This document shows, in pieces, positions 18,023-26,875 of a stretch of 64,000 nt of DNA. The first letter of the stretch is position 1, and each line of letters opens with the position of its first letter. Where the stretch lies: the NCBI GenBank assembly GCA_947487765.1, contig CANKXO010000001.1, positions 62,001 through 126,000 of the forward strand, read 5' to 3'. Origin of the DNA: an uncultured Pseudomonadales bacterium (GTDB lineage Bacteria; Pseudomonadota; Gammaproteobacteria; Pseudomonadales; Cellvibrionaceae). A program made the translations under genes and the position numbers. The notes under the pieces were generated by a model. That model was given only the letters and a program-made list of their open reading frames with translations, was not told the origin of the DNA and did not search any database.

Positions 18023-18039
18023 TGCACTATTCGGATGCG
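18023..18039. promoter_or_regulatory. NtrC-like dyad 2
   Basis: TGCACTATTCGGATGCG has a perfect left half (TGCACT) and a right half matching 4 of 6 positions. With one flanking base on the left and two on the right, it is a diverged direct copy of dyad 1 (14 of 20 bases identical). Repetition at this spacing argues for a real protein-binding site, whether or not the protein is NtrC. Confidence 0.4.
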
Positions 18040-18209
18040 TTTGTATTTACGGTTTTGTTAAATACTTGTTAACTTTTTATGAAAAAAATATAAATTAATT
18101 TTTTTTTGGAAAAAATCTTTATTTTACAAGAGGTTATTTTTGTTTTTATAAATTCTTCAGTGTATGAATTTAGGGCATTTTCTATTTTTTGATTATGAAG
18201 TGCTAACGC

Positions 18210-18225
18210 TGGCAAGCAAAATGCA
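18210..18225 (+). promoter_or_regulatory. Candidate sigma-54 promoter of the polyester operon
   Basis: TGGCAAGCAAAATGCA has the invariant GG (-24) and GC (-12) separated by exactly 10 bases and matches most of the TGGCACG-N4-TTGCA consensus. A start near 18236 would give a leader of about 220 nt. It lies about 190-230 bp downstream of the two NtrC-like dyads, further than the usual 100-150 bp. Confidence 0.4.
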
Positions 18226-18454
18226 TTAGCTAGCTTTCATACGGTTCTTAAGTGACTGGAACGACATTTTCAATTCTAGAGAAAGATTGTTTCATGTGCC
18301 ATAAAAATGATTTGCATGACGAGTATTTAAAGAAGACCTAAGAGCGAAAGGCAGTACTTGTATCTTTGATTCGTAAATTTTAGTTTTTTGTAATGATTTT
18401 GACTTAATGTATTTATATTTTAGATGTTTAATTTATTGAAGGGTAACGATTGAA

Positions 18455-20161
18455 ATGATGCATGCCGAAGGTGAAATTGAAAAAAACTCACAAGTTTTTC
18501 AACTTGATGCAGTTAAGCAAGAAAGCATAAAGGCTAGTAAGTTACTGGTCAATTGCTTAGAAAATGAAGGCGTGGAATATATTTTTGGCATTCCTGGTGA
18601 AGAAAATATTGATCTTATGGACTCTCTTGTTGAGAGTCATATTCAATTTGTGACAACGCGTCATGAGCAAGGTGCAGCGTTTATTGCGGATGTGTTCGGA
18701 AGATTGACAGGAAAAGCCGGTGTTTGTTTGTCTACGCTGGGTCCTGGTGCTACCAATTTAGTCACAGGTGTTGCTGATGCTAATATGGATCGAGCGCCAA
18801 TTGTTGCGATTGCTGGTCAGGGCTCGACAGATCGAATGCATAAGGAGAGTCATCAAATTCTTGATTTGGTTGATTTATTTCAGCCCATTACAAAATTCTC
18901 AACACAAATTCGGGTCCCTGAAATTATTCCAGAAGTTGTACGCAAGGCATTTAAAATCTCACAATCAGAAAAGCCTGGCTGTTGTTTTATTGATTTCCCC
19001 GAAAATATTGCATCCATGGAGTTGCCTGAAGGAGCACCTTTAAAAAAACAAAGCCCCAAACCTGCGATAGCAACATTTGAAGCGTGTCAAAAAGCCGCAA
19101 CCATCATTTCTTCGGCTAAAGCACCTATTATTATGGTGGGTAATGGCGTTATTCGAGGAGATGCTAGTGACGCATTGGTTGCATTTGCAGAGCAGCTTAA
19201 TATTCCTGTAGCTGCAACGTTTATGGCTAAAGGCACCATTCCTTTTAGCCATAAACTGAGCCTGGGAGCTGTGGGTTTACAGGCACCTGATTATATTTCT
19301 TACGGATTTCAAGAAGCTGATTTAGTGATTTGTATTGGGGTCGATATGGTTGAATACCATCCTCGTCTCTGGAATCCAAATCGAAATAAAAAAATTATTC
19401 ATATCTGTTGTAGCCCCGGTGAAGTTGACCAGCATTATATTTTGGAGGCTGGCGTTATTGGGCATATAGCGAGTTCGTTAAATGTTATTGCTCAATCCTG
19501 CAAGAAATCTGCAGACACTAAAATTCACAAGTTACATCAAGTTGTGGTTGATGAAGTTTCTGAGCATAAAAATTGTGTGGAATTTCCTGTCAAACCTCAA
19601 AAAATTGTATGGGACTTACGTCAGGCTCTAGATAAAGAAGATATTGTTATCTCTGATGTCGGTGCTCATAAAATGTGGATGGCGCGCATGTACCAAGCCG
19701 AAGCGCCCAATACCTGCATTATATCGAATGGTTTTGCATCAATGGGTATCGCATTGCCTGGAGCGATCGCTGCAAAAATAGCTTTCCCTGATCGCAAAGC
19801 CGTGGCTGTTTGTGGTGATGCAGGATTTATGATGAATAATCAGGAAATCGATACTGCACTTAGATTGGGTTTGGATATTGTTGTTCTCATCTTTAATGAC
19901 AGCAAATACGGTTTAATAGAATGGCATCAAGAACGTCACTTTGGTCGTTCTACCGCGATTGAATTTAATAACCCTGATTTTATTAAATTCGCGGAGAGTT
20001 TTGGTGCTAAAGGTTATCGTGTTGAGCGCGCAGAGTGCCTATTCCCTATTCTTAATGAAGCGCTTAATGATGGCACTGTTTCTATTATCGACTGCCCAGT
20101 GGATTATTCTGAAAATATGAAGCTGACAGAAAAGCTAGAAAATCTAACGCCTCCTATTTAA
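18455..20161 (+). CDS. ThDP-dependent 2-oxoacid decarboxylase / acetolactate-synthase-like enzyme (candidate 2-oxoglutarate decarboxylase)
   Basis: The 568-aa protein has the three-domain IlvB/AlsS fold. The ThDP-activating Glu71 lies in TTRHEQGAAF, and the diphosphate/Mg motif runs from GDAG (454-457) to NDSKYG (481-486). No IlvN regulatory subunit or other branched-chain gene is adjacent. From memory, the N-terminal ~180 residues resemble the cyanobacterial enzymes annotated as acetolactate synthase but shown to be 2-oxoglutarate decarboxylases making succinate semialdehyde; I could not align them. It leads an operon with an Fe-type dehydrogenase, CoA-transferase and PHA synthase, which fits an aldehyde-forming role. 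Acetolactate synthase or another 2-oxoacid decarboxylase remains possible. ATG codons at 18455 and 18458 are both usable. Confidence 0.75.
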   Translation: MMHAEGEIEKNSQVFQLDAVKQESIKASKLLVNCLENEGVEYIFGIPGEENIDLMDSLVESHIQFVTTRHEQGAAFIADVFGRLTGKAGVCLSTLGPGATNLVTGVADANMDRAPIVAIAGQGSTDRMHKESHQILDLVDLFQPITKFSTQIRVPEIIPEVVRKAFKISQSEKPGCCFIDFPENIASMELPEGAPLKKQSPKPAIATFEACQKAATIISSAKAPIIMVGNGVIRGDASDALVAFAEQLNIPVAATFMAKGTIPFSHKLSLGAVGLQAPDYISYGFQEADLVICIGVDMVEYHPRLWNPNRNKKIIHICCSPGEVDQHYILEAGVIGHIASSLNVIAQSCKKSADTKIHKLHQVVVDEVSEHKNCVEFPVKPQKIVWDLRQALDKEDIVISDVGAHKMWMARMYQAEAPNTCIISNGFASMGIALPGAIAAKIAFPDRKAVAVCGDAGFMMNNQEIDTALRLGLDIVVLIFNDSKYGLIEWHQERHFGRSTAIEFNNPDFIKFAESFGAKGYRVERAECLFPILNEALNDGTVSIIDCPVDYSENMKLTEKLENLTPPI

Positions 20162-20265
20162 ATATTCACTCGAGACATCTTTCACAAACAATCACGGCTT
20201 TCATTTTGCAACAACCGTTTAATTTAGAAAAATTTAATTCAAGTAACGATTATTAGGAAATTACT

Positions 20266-21420
20266 ATGCATTCATTTAGTTTTCAAACGACCCGTTCAGT
20301 TTTGTCCGAAGTTGGTGCAACTGCGAAAATTGGTCAACTTCTGGCTGATCGCGGTTGTAAAAAAATTGCTTTTGTAACTGGCTCTACGATTTTGGAGCTA
20401 GGCTTGGCCAATGCCGCAATAGACAGTATTAAAGAGGCCGGTCTAGATGTCTGGATATTTTCTGATGTTGTTGCCGATCCTTCACAGGAACTTATTCTAA
20501 CCGCTGTGGAGCAGGCAAAGGTAGAAGGTGTTGATGGTGTGGTATCTGTGGGAGGAGGAAGCTCAATGGATACGGCAAAATTAATTGCTGTGTTGGTCAA
20601 CTCAGAACAAACTATTGAAGAAATGTATGGCGTCGGTATGGTAAAAGGTGAGCGTCTACCTTTAATTCTGGCGCCTACCACTGCAGGGACAGGCTCAGAA
20701 GTTACTCCTATTTCTATTGTCACAACGGGTGCAACAGAGAAAAAGGGTGTGGTATCTCCCCAGCTACTTCCAGACTACGCCATTTTGGACGCTGAATTAA
20801 CGGTAGGTCTGCCTGTATCAGTAACCGCTGCAACGGGCATCGATGCAATGGTTCATGCTATTGAAGCTTATACCTCTAAGATCAAAAAAAATATTATTGC
20901 TGACTGCCTTGCTCGCCAAGCTCTGGAATTACTGGGTTCGAATATTAGGCAGGTATGTGCCCATCCTGATGATCGTGATGCACGTGCCAATATGTTACTT
21001 GGCTCTATGCTGGCCGGTATGGCTTTTACAAACGCACCTGTTGCTGCGGTTCATGCTTTGGCTTATCCACTAGGTGGACATTTTCATGTTCCTCATGGTT
21101 TGTCTAATGCCTTGGTGCTTCCTTACGTACTGGAATATAACATGCCTGAAGCGAGCTCACTTTATCTTGAGTTAGCTGATCTTGTCTTCCCTGAATTGAA
21201 AGGTACGCCTGAGAACAGCAAGCTCGACAATATGTTGAGCTTATCGGCTTCCTTGGGAAAAGAGTTAGGGCTGCAATCGACATTACGTGAAGTCGGTGTT
21301 AAAGAAACCGACCTTGAGTTGCTCGCAACTGATTCAATGAAGCAAACACGTTTGCTAATCAATAACCCTAGAGAAGTAACATATGATGCTGCATTCTCTA
21401 TTTACCAAAAAGCACTGTAA
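20266..21420 (+). CDS. Iron-type alcohol dehydrogenase (candidate 4-hydroxybutyrate dehydrogenase)
   Basis: This 384-aa group III (iron-containing) dehydrogenase has the nucleotide-binding GGGSSMDTAK at 96-105 and all four metal ligands: Asp193, His197, His263 and His277. Family members interconvert aldehydes and alcohols; one branch reduces succinate semialdehyde to 4-hydroxybutyrate. Position in the operon suggests it reduces the aldehyde made by the preceding enzyme to an omega-hydroxyacid for polymerisation. AGGA lies eight bases before the ATG, and only two bases separate its stop from phaE. The substrate is inferred from context. Confidence 0.85.
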   Translation: MHSFSFQTTRSVLSEVGATAKIGQLLADRGCKKIAFVTGSTILELGLANAAIDSIKEAGLDVWIFSDVVADPSQELILTAVEQAKVEGVDGVVSVGGGSSMDTAKLIAVLVNSEQTIEEMYGVGMVKGERLPLILAPTTAGTGSEVTPISIVTTGATEKKGVVSPQLLPDYAILDAELTVGLPVSVTAATGIDAMVHAIEAYTSKIKKNIIADCLARQALELLGSNIRQVCAHPDDRDARANMLLGSMLAGMAFTNAPVAAVHALAYPLGGHFHVPHGLSNALVLPYVLEYNMPEASSLYLELADLVFPELKGTPENSKLDNMLSLSASLGKELGLQSTLREVGVKETDLELLATDSMKQTRLLINNPREVTYDAAFSIYQKAL

Positions 21421-21422
21421 AA

Positions 21423-22301
21423 ATGAAAAAACAATCGTCTATGACTGGTAATCCGTTAATTGATGCATGGTGGCAGAGCTCAGAGCAGGCTCTGCGTGTC
21501 CAATCCGATTGGTTGGCTTCTTTAACCGCTATGGGAGAATCTTCTGATATAACAGAAGTGTTGCAAAGTGCTAAAGACAGTTGGGAAAAATGTGAAGAGC
21601 AATATCATGCTTGGCTTTCGGCAATGGATGAGTGGTCTATCTATAAGGATGCCTCATCTGATGACGAAGATTCTAATACTGAGTCATTGGATGTGTTGAA
21701 GCGTTTACTTAATCCTAAAGCTTTTTTTAATTCTGGTATTACGGAGCTTGATCAGGTGTTCAAGCGCTTGCTTGATGTGCCAGATTTTGCTGATTTTGGT
21801 GTTTTTGAAAAAAAATTCATGCGTATTAATCAAGATTGGCATGAAATGCACTCAGCGAGTACCGAATATCAGGCCGTAATTTTTAAAACATGGTCAGAGG
21901 CATTTAGTTTATTTACAGAAGAGTTCACAGAAAAACAGAAAAGCTCACCATTACAACCAAAGGACATGTTAAATAACTGGTTAAATACAGCCAATGACTT
22001 TCTTGTCGACATGCAACGTAGTGATGAATTCTTAAATGCTCAGAAGAAGTTATTAAAAGCAAGTACAGAATATAAGATTAAACAAAAAAATATCATTGAA
22101 GAATGGTGTGAAGTTATGTCAATGCCTACTCGTTCTGAGATAGATGATTTACATCGTACTGTATATCAATTGCGGAGAGAAGTTCGTACCCTAAAGCGTC
22201 AGCTAGTTGATAAAACAGAAAAAGAATCACCTGTGGTTAGTAAAAAAAATGTAAATAAAAATAATAAGACTGACAATAAAAAATCAGAAGGAGTGGGTTA
22301 G
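21423..22301 (+). CDS. phaE: Class III PHA synthase subunit PhaE
   Basis: PhaE is the non-catalytic partner that PhaC needs in class III polyhydroxyalkanoate synthases. The 292-aa protein starts NPLIDAWWQSSEQALR-like, is largely helical, and carries the conserved C-terminal segment PTRSEIDDLHRTVYQLRRE (about 238-256), then a Lys/Asn-rich tail. Its stop overlaps the phaC GTG by one base (TAGTG), giving translational coupling and the usual PhaE-PhaC order. Confidence 0.9.
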   Translation: MKKQSSMTGNPLIDAWWQSSEQALRVQSDWLASLTAMGESSDITEVLQSAKDSWEKCEEQYHAWLSAMDEWSIYKDASSDDEDSNTESLDVLKRLLNPKAFFNSGITELDQVFKRLLDVPDFADFGVFEKKFMRINQDWHEMHSASTEYQAVIFKTWSEAFSLFTEEFTEKQKSSPLQPKDMLNNWLNTANDFLVDMQRSDEFLNAQKKLLKASTEYKIKQKNIIEEWCEVMSMPTRSEIDDLHRTVYQLRREVRTLKRQLVDKTEKESPVVSKKNVNKNNKTDNKKSEGVG

Positions 22302-23455
22302 TGAGTAAACCTCTACATCAGATTTTTGATTCTATGTCAGATATGTTTGATTATAGTAAACAGCTGGCGACGGGAGCTGAAACGTTAGGGAAGGTAAATG
22401 TTGACGAAGTGCAGGTAGGCACTACTGCTAAAACACAAATTGCTCAATTTGATAAGGTGACGTTGCATCATTATAAATCTACGGTTTCAGGCAAAGCGAC
22501 AACGGCCCCGGTCTTAATCGTCTATGGATTAATTGGTCGTTACACTATGATCGATTTGCAGGAAGATCGATCGCTGGTGCGGAATTTATTGGCGCGTGGT
22601 GTAGATTTATATGTTGTTGATTGGGGGTATCCAAGTCGTGCAGATCAGTTTCTAAATTTCGATGATTATGTGTGTCACTATCTGGATGAATGCGTTAATA
22701 CTATTTGTGGGCAACAAAGCATTGATCGTATTAATTTATTTGGCATTTGTGAAGGTGGCGTTTTTAGCACATTGTATGCAGCAAAATACCCTGAAAAAGT
22801 CAGTAATATGATTGTGTCTATCACACCTATCGATTTTTCAGCAGATCAAGAAGATGCAGACCCGAGTCATGGTTTTATCAATTTATGGACGCGTAATTTA
22901 AATTCTATTGATATCGAACACTTAATCGATGCTTATGGCAACTTGCCCGGTGAGGTAATGGGAGCAGTTTTTCAAGCGTTAACCCCCGTACGTTCACTGA
23001 CAAAATACAATTTAAATTTAGCAGATATGGCCACTGACCGTAAAAAATTGTTGAATTTTTTGCGAATGGAAAAATGGTTGGCTGATCGTCCTCATCATCC
23101 GGGAGCTGCAGCAAAACAATGGCTTATTAATTTTTATCAAAAAAATGAGTTAATTAAAGGTGAGTTTGTGCTGGACGGGAAGAAAATTAATCTCAGCGAG
23201 ATCAATATGCCGGTGCTTAATGTTTTCGCTGAAAAGGATCATATTATTCCGCCTCCTTGCTCTACTGCGTTAGGGAAATATATCAGTAGCGAGGATTATA
23301 CCGAACTTCCCCTTAATGGTGGTCATGTAGGTATTTATGTCAGTAGTAAGTTACAAGATCTGGTCAGTAGCAGTATTTTTGAGTGGTTGTCTGCTCGCCA
23401 AGTGGGCAGTCGGAATGTCAAACAAAAAATAGAGGACTCAAATGGTGAGAAATAA
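22301..23455 (+). CDS. phaC: Class III PHA synthase catalytic subunit PhaC
   Basis: PhaC polymerises hydroxyacyl-CoA into polyester at the granule surface. The 384-aa length and pairing with PhaE mark class III. The lipase-like box reads GICEG with catalytic Cys150; Asp313 (AEKDHIIPP) and His342 (NGGHVGIYV) complete the triad, close to the numbering known for Allochromatium vinosum. The start is GTG, preceded by AGGAGTGGGTTA. It overlaps the downstream CoA-transferase gene by 14 bp, showing the polymerase and CoA-activation steps are co-expressed. Class III enzymes usually take short monomers (C3-C5), which fits 4-hydroxybutyrate. Confidence 0.95.
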   Translation: MSKPLHQIFDSMSDMFDYSKQLATGAETLGKVNVDEVQVGTTAKTQIAQFDKVTLHHYKSTVSGKATTAPVLIVYGLIGRYTMIDLQEDRSLVRNLLARGVDLYVVDWGYPSRADQFLNFDDYVCHYLDECVNTICGQQSIDRINLFGICEGGVFSTLYAAKYPEKVSNMIVSITPIDFSADQEDADPSHGFINLWTRNLNSIDIEHLIDAYGNLPGEVMGAVFQALTPVRSLTKYNLNLADMATDRKKLLNFLRMEKWLADRPHHPGAAAKQWLINFYQKNELIKGEFVLDGKKINLSEINMPVLNVFAEKDHIIPPPCSTALGKYISSEDYTELPLNGGHVGIYVSSKLQDLVSSSIFEWLSARQVGSRNVKQKIEDSNGEK

Positions 23456-25400
23456 AGTCAGTAGTTCTACAGATGCTATTAAGGTTATAAATGATGGTGA
23501 TACAGTTTTAGTCTCTGGTTTTGTTGGTATAGGTACACCTGATGAATTATTAATTGCTTTGGAAAAAAGTTTTTTAGAAACAGGGCACCCTAGAGATCTC
23601 ACATTAGTCTTTGCTGCTGCGCCGGGTGATGCAGGAGATCGCGGATTAAACCGTTTAGCTCATAGTGGTTTGATCAAGCGTGCAATTGGTGGGCATTGGT
23701 CGCTTGTCCCTAAATTAGCCACTATGGCAATGAATAATGAGATAGAGGCTTACAATTTACCACTGGGTTGTATTTCGCAAATGTATCGCGTTATTGCGGG
23801 GGGCAAACCCGGATTACGTACCAAAGTAGGTCTGCATACGTTTGTGGACCCTCGCTTAGATGGTGGCCGCATGAATGAGCGAACTACCGAGGAGCTTGTA
23901 TCGATTGATCACGTGAATGGTGAAGAATGGATGTTCTATCACTCATTTAAGATCGATGTGGCGCTGCTACGAGGTACCACTGCTGACTCACGTGGTAATA
24001 CAACCATGGAGCGTGAAGTACTTAAGTTGGATGTCTGTTCTTCAGCCATGGCTGCACGCAATTCTGATGGTATCACTATTGTTCAGGTCGAGCGTATTGC
24101 TGAGCAAGGTTCACTACCCCCTAAGTCTGTGGATATTCCAAGTAATGTTGTTGACTGTGTTGTTTTGTCAACGCCGGAAAATCACTGCCAAACCTATGCC
24201 ACTCCATATAAGCATGCTTACAGTGGCGCACTGCGTGTGCCTCTGGATCAGCAGGAGCCACTGCCAATGGGGGTACGCAAGATTATTGCCAGACGTGCAG
24301 CGATGGAGCTACCTGTAGGAGGCGTGGTCAACCTAGGCATTGGGGTTCCTGAAGGTGTGGCGACCGTGGCGACCGAAGAAGACTTACTGGACGTTGTGAC
24401 GCTAACTGCTGAGGCTGGCACTATTGGTGGAGCACCGCAAAGTGGTTTGGATTTTGGTGCAGCACTCAACCCTGATGCCATTATTTCAACGAATACACAG
24501 TTTGATTTTTATGATGGTGGTGGTATCGATATGGCTTGTCTTGGGATGGCTCAGGCTGATCGCTTTGGTAATGTTAATGTTTCTAAATTCGGTACTCGTT
24601 TCGCGGGTGCTGGCGGCTTTATTAATATTAGTCAAAATGCAAAACGTCTAATATTAGCGGGTGGTTTCACTGCGGGTGGCTTTAATGCCAGTGTTGACGG
24701 TGGCAAGTTAACCATTTTACAAGAAGGTAAAGTAACAAAGTTTATTGATCATGTGGAGCATATTACTTTTTCTGGGCGCCTGGCAGCTGAGAGGCAACAA
24801 GAGGTGCTATATGTTACTGAACGTTGTGTGTTTAAAATCCATCAAGACGGTATAGAGTTAATAGAAGTTGCACCTGGGATTGACCTTGAAAAAGATATTC
24901 TCTCATTGATGAGTTTTAGGCCTATTATTAATTCATTTAAAATCATGGATTCGCGGATTTTCATGCCGGAAAAAATGGACTTGCGTATGGATTTTATTGA
25001 TGCCCCAATCGATAGTCGCATAGAGCTTTCTACTCAGGGTGAGCTTTATTGCAACTTGCGTTGCTACAGCATTAAGAGGCAGCAGGATATTGATAATATT
25101 TATGCTTCGATTAAAGGGCTGTGTGCCAATATATCGGAACGGATACCGGCTCATTTTTGGTATGACGACTTTGATGTGCCAGATGCGTTGCTCCGGCCTT
25201 ATGCTCAAATGTTCAATAATTTAGAGCAGAGGTATTTTTCTAGTTCTTGTAGTTATGTTGGTGATTCTTTTTTACGTGCTCGACTAATGGCCGAATTAAA
25301 AGAGAAGGGGCTTGATATTAACCAGCAGGGTAAAACATTACAGAGTGCTCCCATTATGACGCGACCTCTAGAGCCAGCTTTTATCAAAGCAGTGGTTTAA
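23442..25400 (+). CDS. Class I CoA-transferase, propionate-CoA-transferase type, with extra C-terminal region
   Basis: The enzyme moves CoA between acyl-CoA donors and short carboxylic or hydroxy acids. Residues 1-~500 form the fused alpha/beta CoA-transferase; catalytic Glu324 lies in EAGTIGG, the same number reported for Clostridium propionicum Pct. Known Pct enzymes accept lactate, 3- and 4-hydroxy acids and are about 520-530 aa. This one is 652 aa: residues ~505-652 are an added region I cannot assign, containing a basic helix and a DDFDVPDALLRPY-like segment. It starts inside phaC (14-bp overlap), so it most likely activates the monomer for PhaC using acetyl-CoA. Confidence 0.88.
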   Translation: MVRNKVSSSTDAIKVINDGDTVLVSGFVGIGTPDELLIALEKSFLETGHPRDLTLVFAAAPGDAGDRGLNRLAHSGLIKRAIGGHWSLVPKLATMAMNNEIEAYNLPLGCISQMYRVIAGGKPGLRTKVGLHTFVDPRLDGGRMNERTTEELVSIDHVNGEEWMFYHSFKIDVALLRGTTADSRGNTTMEREVLKLDVCSSAMAARNSDGITIVQVERIAEQGSLPPKSVDIPSNVVDCVVLSTPENHCQTYATPYKHAYSGALRVPLDQQEPLPMGVRKIIARRAAMELPVGGVVNLGIGVPEGVATVATEEDLLDVVTLTAEAGTIGGAPQSGLDFGAALNPDAIISTNTQFDFYDGGGIDMACLGMAQADRFGNVNVSKFGTRFAGAGGFINISQNAKRLILAGGFTAGGFNASVDGGKLTILQEGKVTKFIDHVEHITFSGRLAAERQQEVLYVTERCVFKIHQDGIELIEVAPGIDLEKDILSLMSFRPIINSFKIMDSRIFMPEKMDLRMDFIDAPIDSRIELSTQGELYCNLRCYSIKRQQDIDNIYASIKGLCANISERIPAHFWYDDFDVPDALLRPYAQMFNNLEQRYFSSSCSYVGDSFLRARLMAELKEKGLDINQQGKTLQSAPIMTRPLEPAFIKAVV

Positions 25401-25402
25401 CA

Positions 25403-26341
25403 TTGAGTACGCCAATACATTCCAATTCTAGTCGATTATTACTTGAGGAGTCAGAGGTAGCCCCTTACCGGTTTGCTGACAGTATCAGTAGTAAAGGTTT
25501 TCATACTCTGGCATATCGGGACTGGAGCTGCCAGCAGGATATCCCTGAAAGCGAGCAGAAAACTCCTGTGATCTGCCTGCACGGCCTAACACGTAATGGT
25601 CGTGATTTTGATGACCTAGCCAAACACTTATCTCAGAATCGCAGGGTTATTTGCCCGGATACCGTTGGTCGAGGTCATAGTGACTGGTTGCGTTCCCCTG
25701 ATGATTATGATCTTTCGCAATATAATCTTGATACGACCGTTATTGCAGCTGCTTCAAACCTTCAGCATTTCGATATTGTTGGCACTTCTCTTGGTGGGCT
25801 CATGGGAATGATATTGGCTGGCATGGATCGCAGTAAAATTCGTCGTTTAGTCATTAATGACATTGCACCTGAAATCCCCATGAATGCTTTGCAACGCTTA
25901 AGTCAGTATTTGGGTGAGAATCCCTTGTTTAAGACGTTGGAGGACGTAGAAGCTTATATGCGTGATAAATACGCGCCCATACAGCCTATGAAAAGTAACC
26001 AATGGAAAAAAATGGCTAAGCATGGCGTGATGCAGACCGAAGATGGGTATCGATTGGCTTACGATCCATTGATTACCGAAAACTACCGGCGCTACTGGTT
26101 ATTAATGTACTTCAATCTTTGGGATTACTGGAAAAGTATCTATTGTCCGGTGTTAGTGTTACGAGGAACAGAGTCTGATTTTTTGACAGAGCAATTGATG
26201 CAGCGTATGCAAGGCGAGCTGCCACATAGTGAATATATTGAGTTTAGCGGGGTTGGGCATACACCCAGCTTAAACTGTAAGGAGCAAATTCAACCAATTA
26301 TCGACTGGTTAGATAAGGATATTGCCCCCAGAAACGAATGA
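25403..26341 (+). CDS. Alpha/beta hydrolase, last gene of the polyester operon
   Basis: The 312-aa cytosolic serine hydrolase has nucleophile Ser129 (VGTSLGG), acid Asp259 (TESDFL) and His286 (GVGHTPSL), with the oxyanion HG at 60-61. It begins with TTG two bases after the CoA-transferase stop, so it is translated from the same mRNA. A role in hydrolysing polyester oligomers, or as a CoA-thioesterase or proof-reading enzyme, is suggested by position only. It lacks the substrate-binding and signal regions of extracellular PHA depolymerases. Confidence 0.85.
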   Translation: MSTPIHSNSSRLLLEESEVAPYRFADSISSKGFHTLAYRDWSCQQDIPESEQKTPVICLHGLTRNGRDFDDLAKHLSQNRRVICPDTVGRGHSDWLRSPDDYDLSQYNLDTTVIAAASNLQHFDIVGTSLGGLMGMILAGMDRSKIRRLVINDIAPEIPMNALQRLSQYLGENPLFKTLEDVEAYMRDKYAPIQPMKSNQWKKMAKHGVMQTEDGYRLAYDPLITENYRRYWLLMYFNLWDYWKSIYCPVLVLRGTESDFLTEQLMQRMQGELPHSEYIEFSGVGHTPSLNCKEQIQPIIDWLDKDIAPRNE

Positions 26342-26376
26342 TTTGTGCGCCGCAAAAAAATGTTGCGGCGCACAAA
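26342..26376 (+). terminator. Strong hairpin terminating the polyester operon
   Basis: A perfect 14-bp stem pairs 26342-26355 with 26363-26376 around a 7-base loop, starting right after the hydrolase stop codon. The sequence after it is A+T-rich without a long T-run, so termination may be partial; the stem could also protect the mRNA 3' end. Confidence 0.75.
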
Positions 26377-26440
26377 ATTATTTGTTATGCTGCTATGCAC
26401 AAATTAAGCGTTTACCTCACTTACCAATCGGGAGATTACA

Positions 26441-26803
26441 ATGGCTACAGCACAGACTCAAACTTTTGAACAAGCATTTGGACCATTTATGACTTATGGT
26501 AGGATTGCTGTTGAAACTGCAGAGAAAGCTGCAGAAATTCAAATGGATTCAATGAAAGCGTACACCAAACTAGGTATGGATAATTTTGCTGATGGATTGA
26601 AAGTATCTAATTTTGATCAATTAGTTGCTTATACCGAAAAGCAGAAAGGTATTGTTAAGAAAGCGAGCGATATGTTCATGGAAGACAGTAAAGCTTTAGC
26701 AGATCTGAATGCTAAATTCTTCGATGGTGCGAAAACTATCTTTGAGGATAGTATTAAGACTATGACAACACCAAAGGAAACCGCAAAAGCATCAAGTAAG
26801 TAA
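26441..26803 (+). CDS. Phasin (polyester granule-associated protein)
   Basis: The 120-aa amphipathic helical protein has the phasin_2 pattern: an N-terminal TFEQAFGPF segment, then heptad-like helices rich in Ala, Lys and Phe up to residue ~105. Phasins coat PHA granules and control their number and size. It is separated from the polymerase operon by the strong hairpin, so it has its own promoter; the short leader contains a TGCTGC/TGCAC-rich stretch (about 26388-26400) that could be a PhaR target. GGGAG precedes the ATG. High expression would be expected. Confidence 0.88.
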   Translation: MATAQTQTFEQAFGPFMTYGRIAVETAEKAAEIQMDSMKAYTKLGMDNFADGLKVSNFDQLVAYTEKQKGIVKKASDMFMEDSKALADLNAKFFDGAKTIFEDSIKTMTTPKETAKASSK

Positions 26804-26845
26804 TTCGTTTGAAGATACCTTACTAATATTAATATGACCTAGTGT

Positions 26846-26875
26846 AGCCATTGGTAGTATTGCCGATGGCTTTTT
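26846..26875 (+). terminator. Intrinsic terminator of the phasin gene
   Basis: AGCCATTGG (26846-26854) pairs with CCGATGGCT (26863-26871) with one G-T pair, followed by TTTT. It lies between convergent phasin and phaR and overlaps the phaR stop codon. Confidence 0.8.

Larger units (their letters stand above)
17622..18454. other. Long A+T-rich control region upstream of the polyester operon
   Basis: This 833-bp gap between motY and the ThDP-enzyme gene has no convincing ORF. It holds the two repeated NtrC-like dyads and the sigma-54-like element listed separately. A 15-codon frame at 17961 with GGGAG upstream overlaps the first dyad and is too short to support. Confidence 0.55.
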
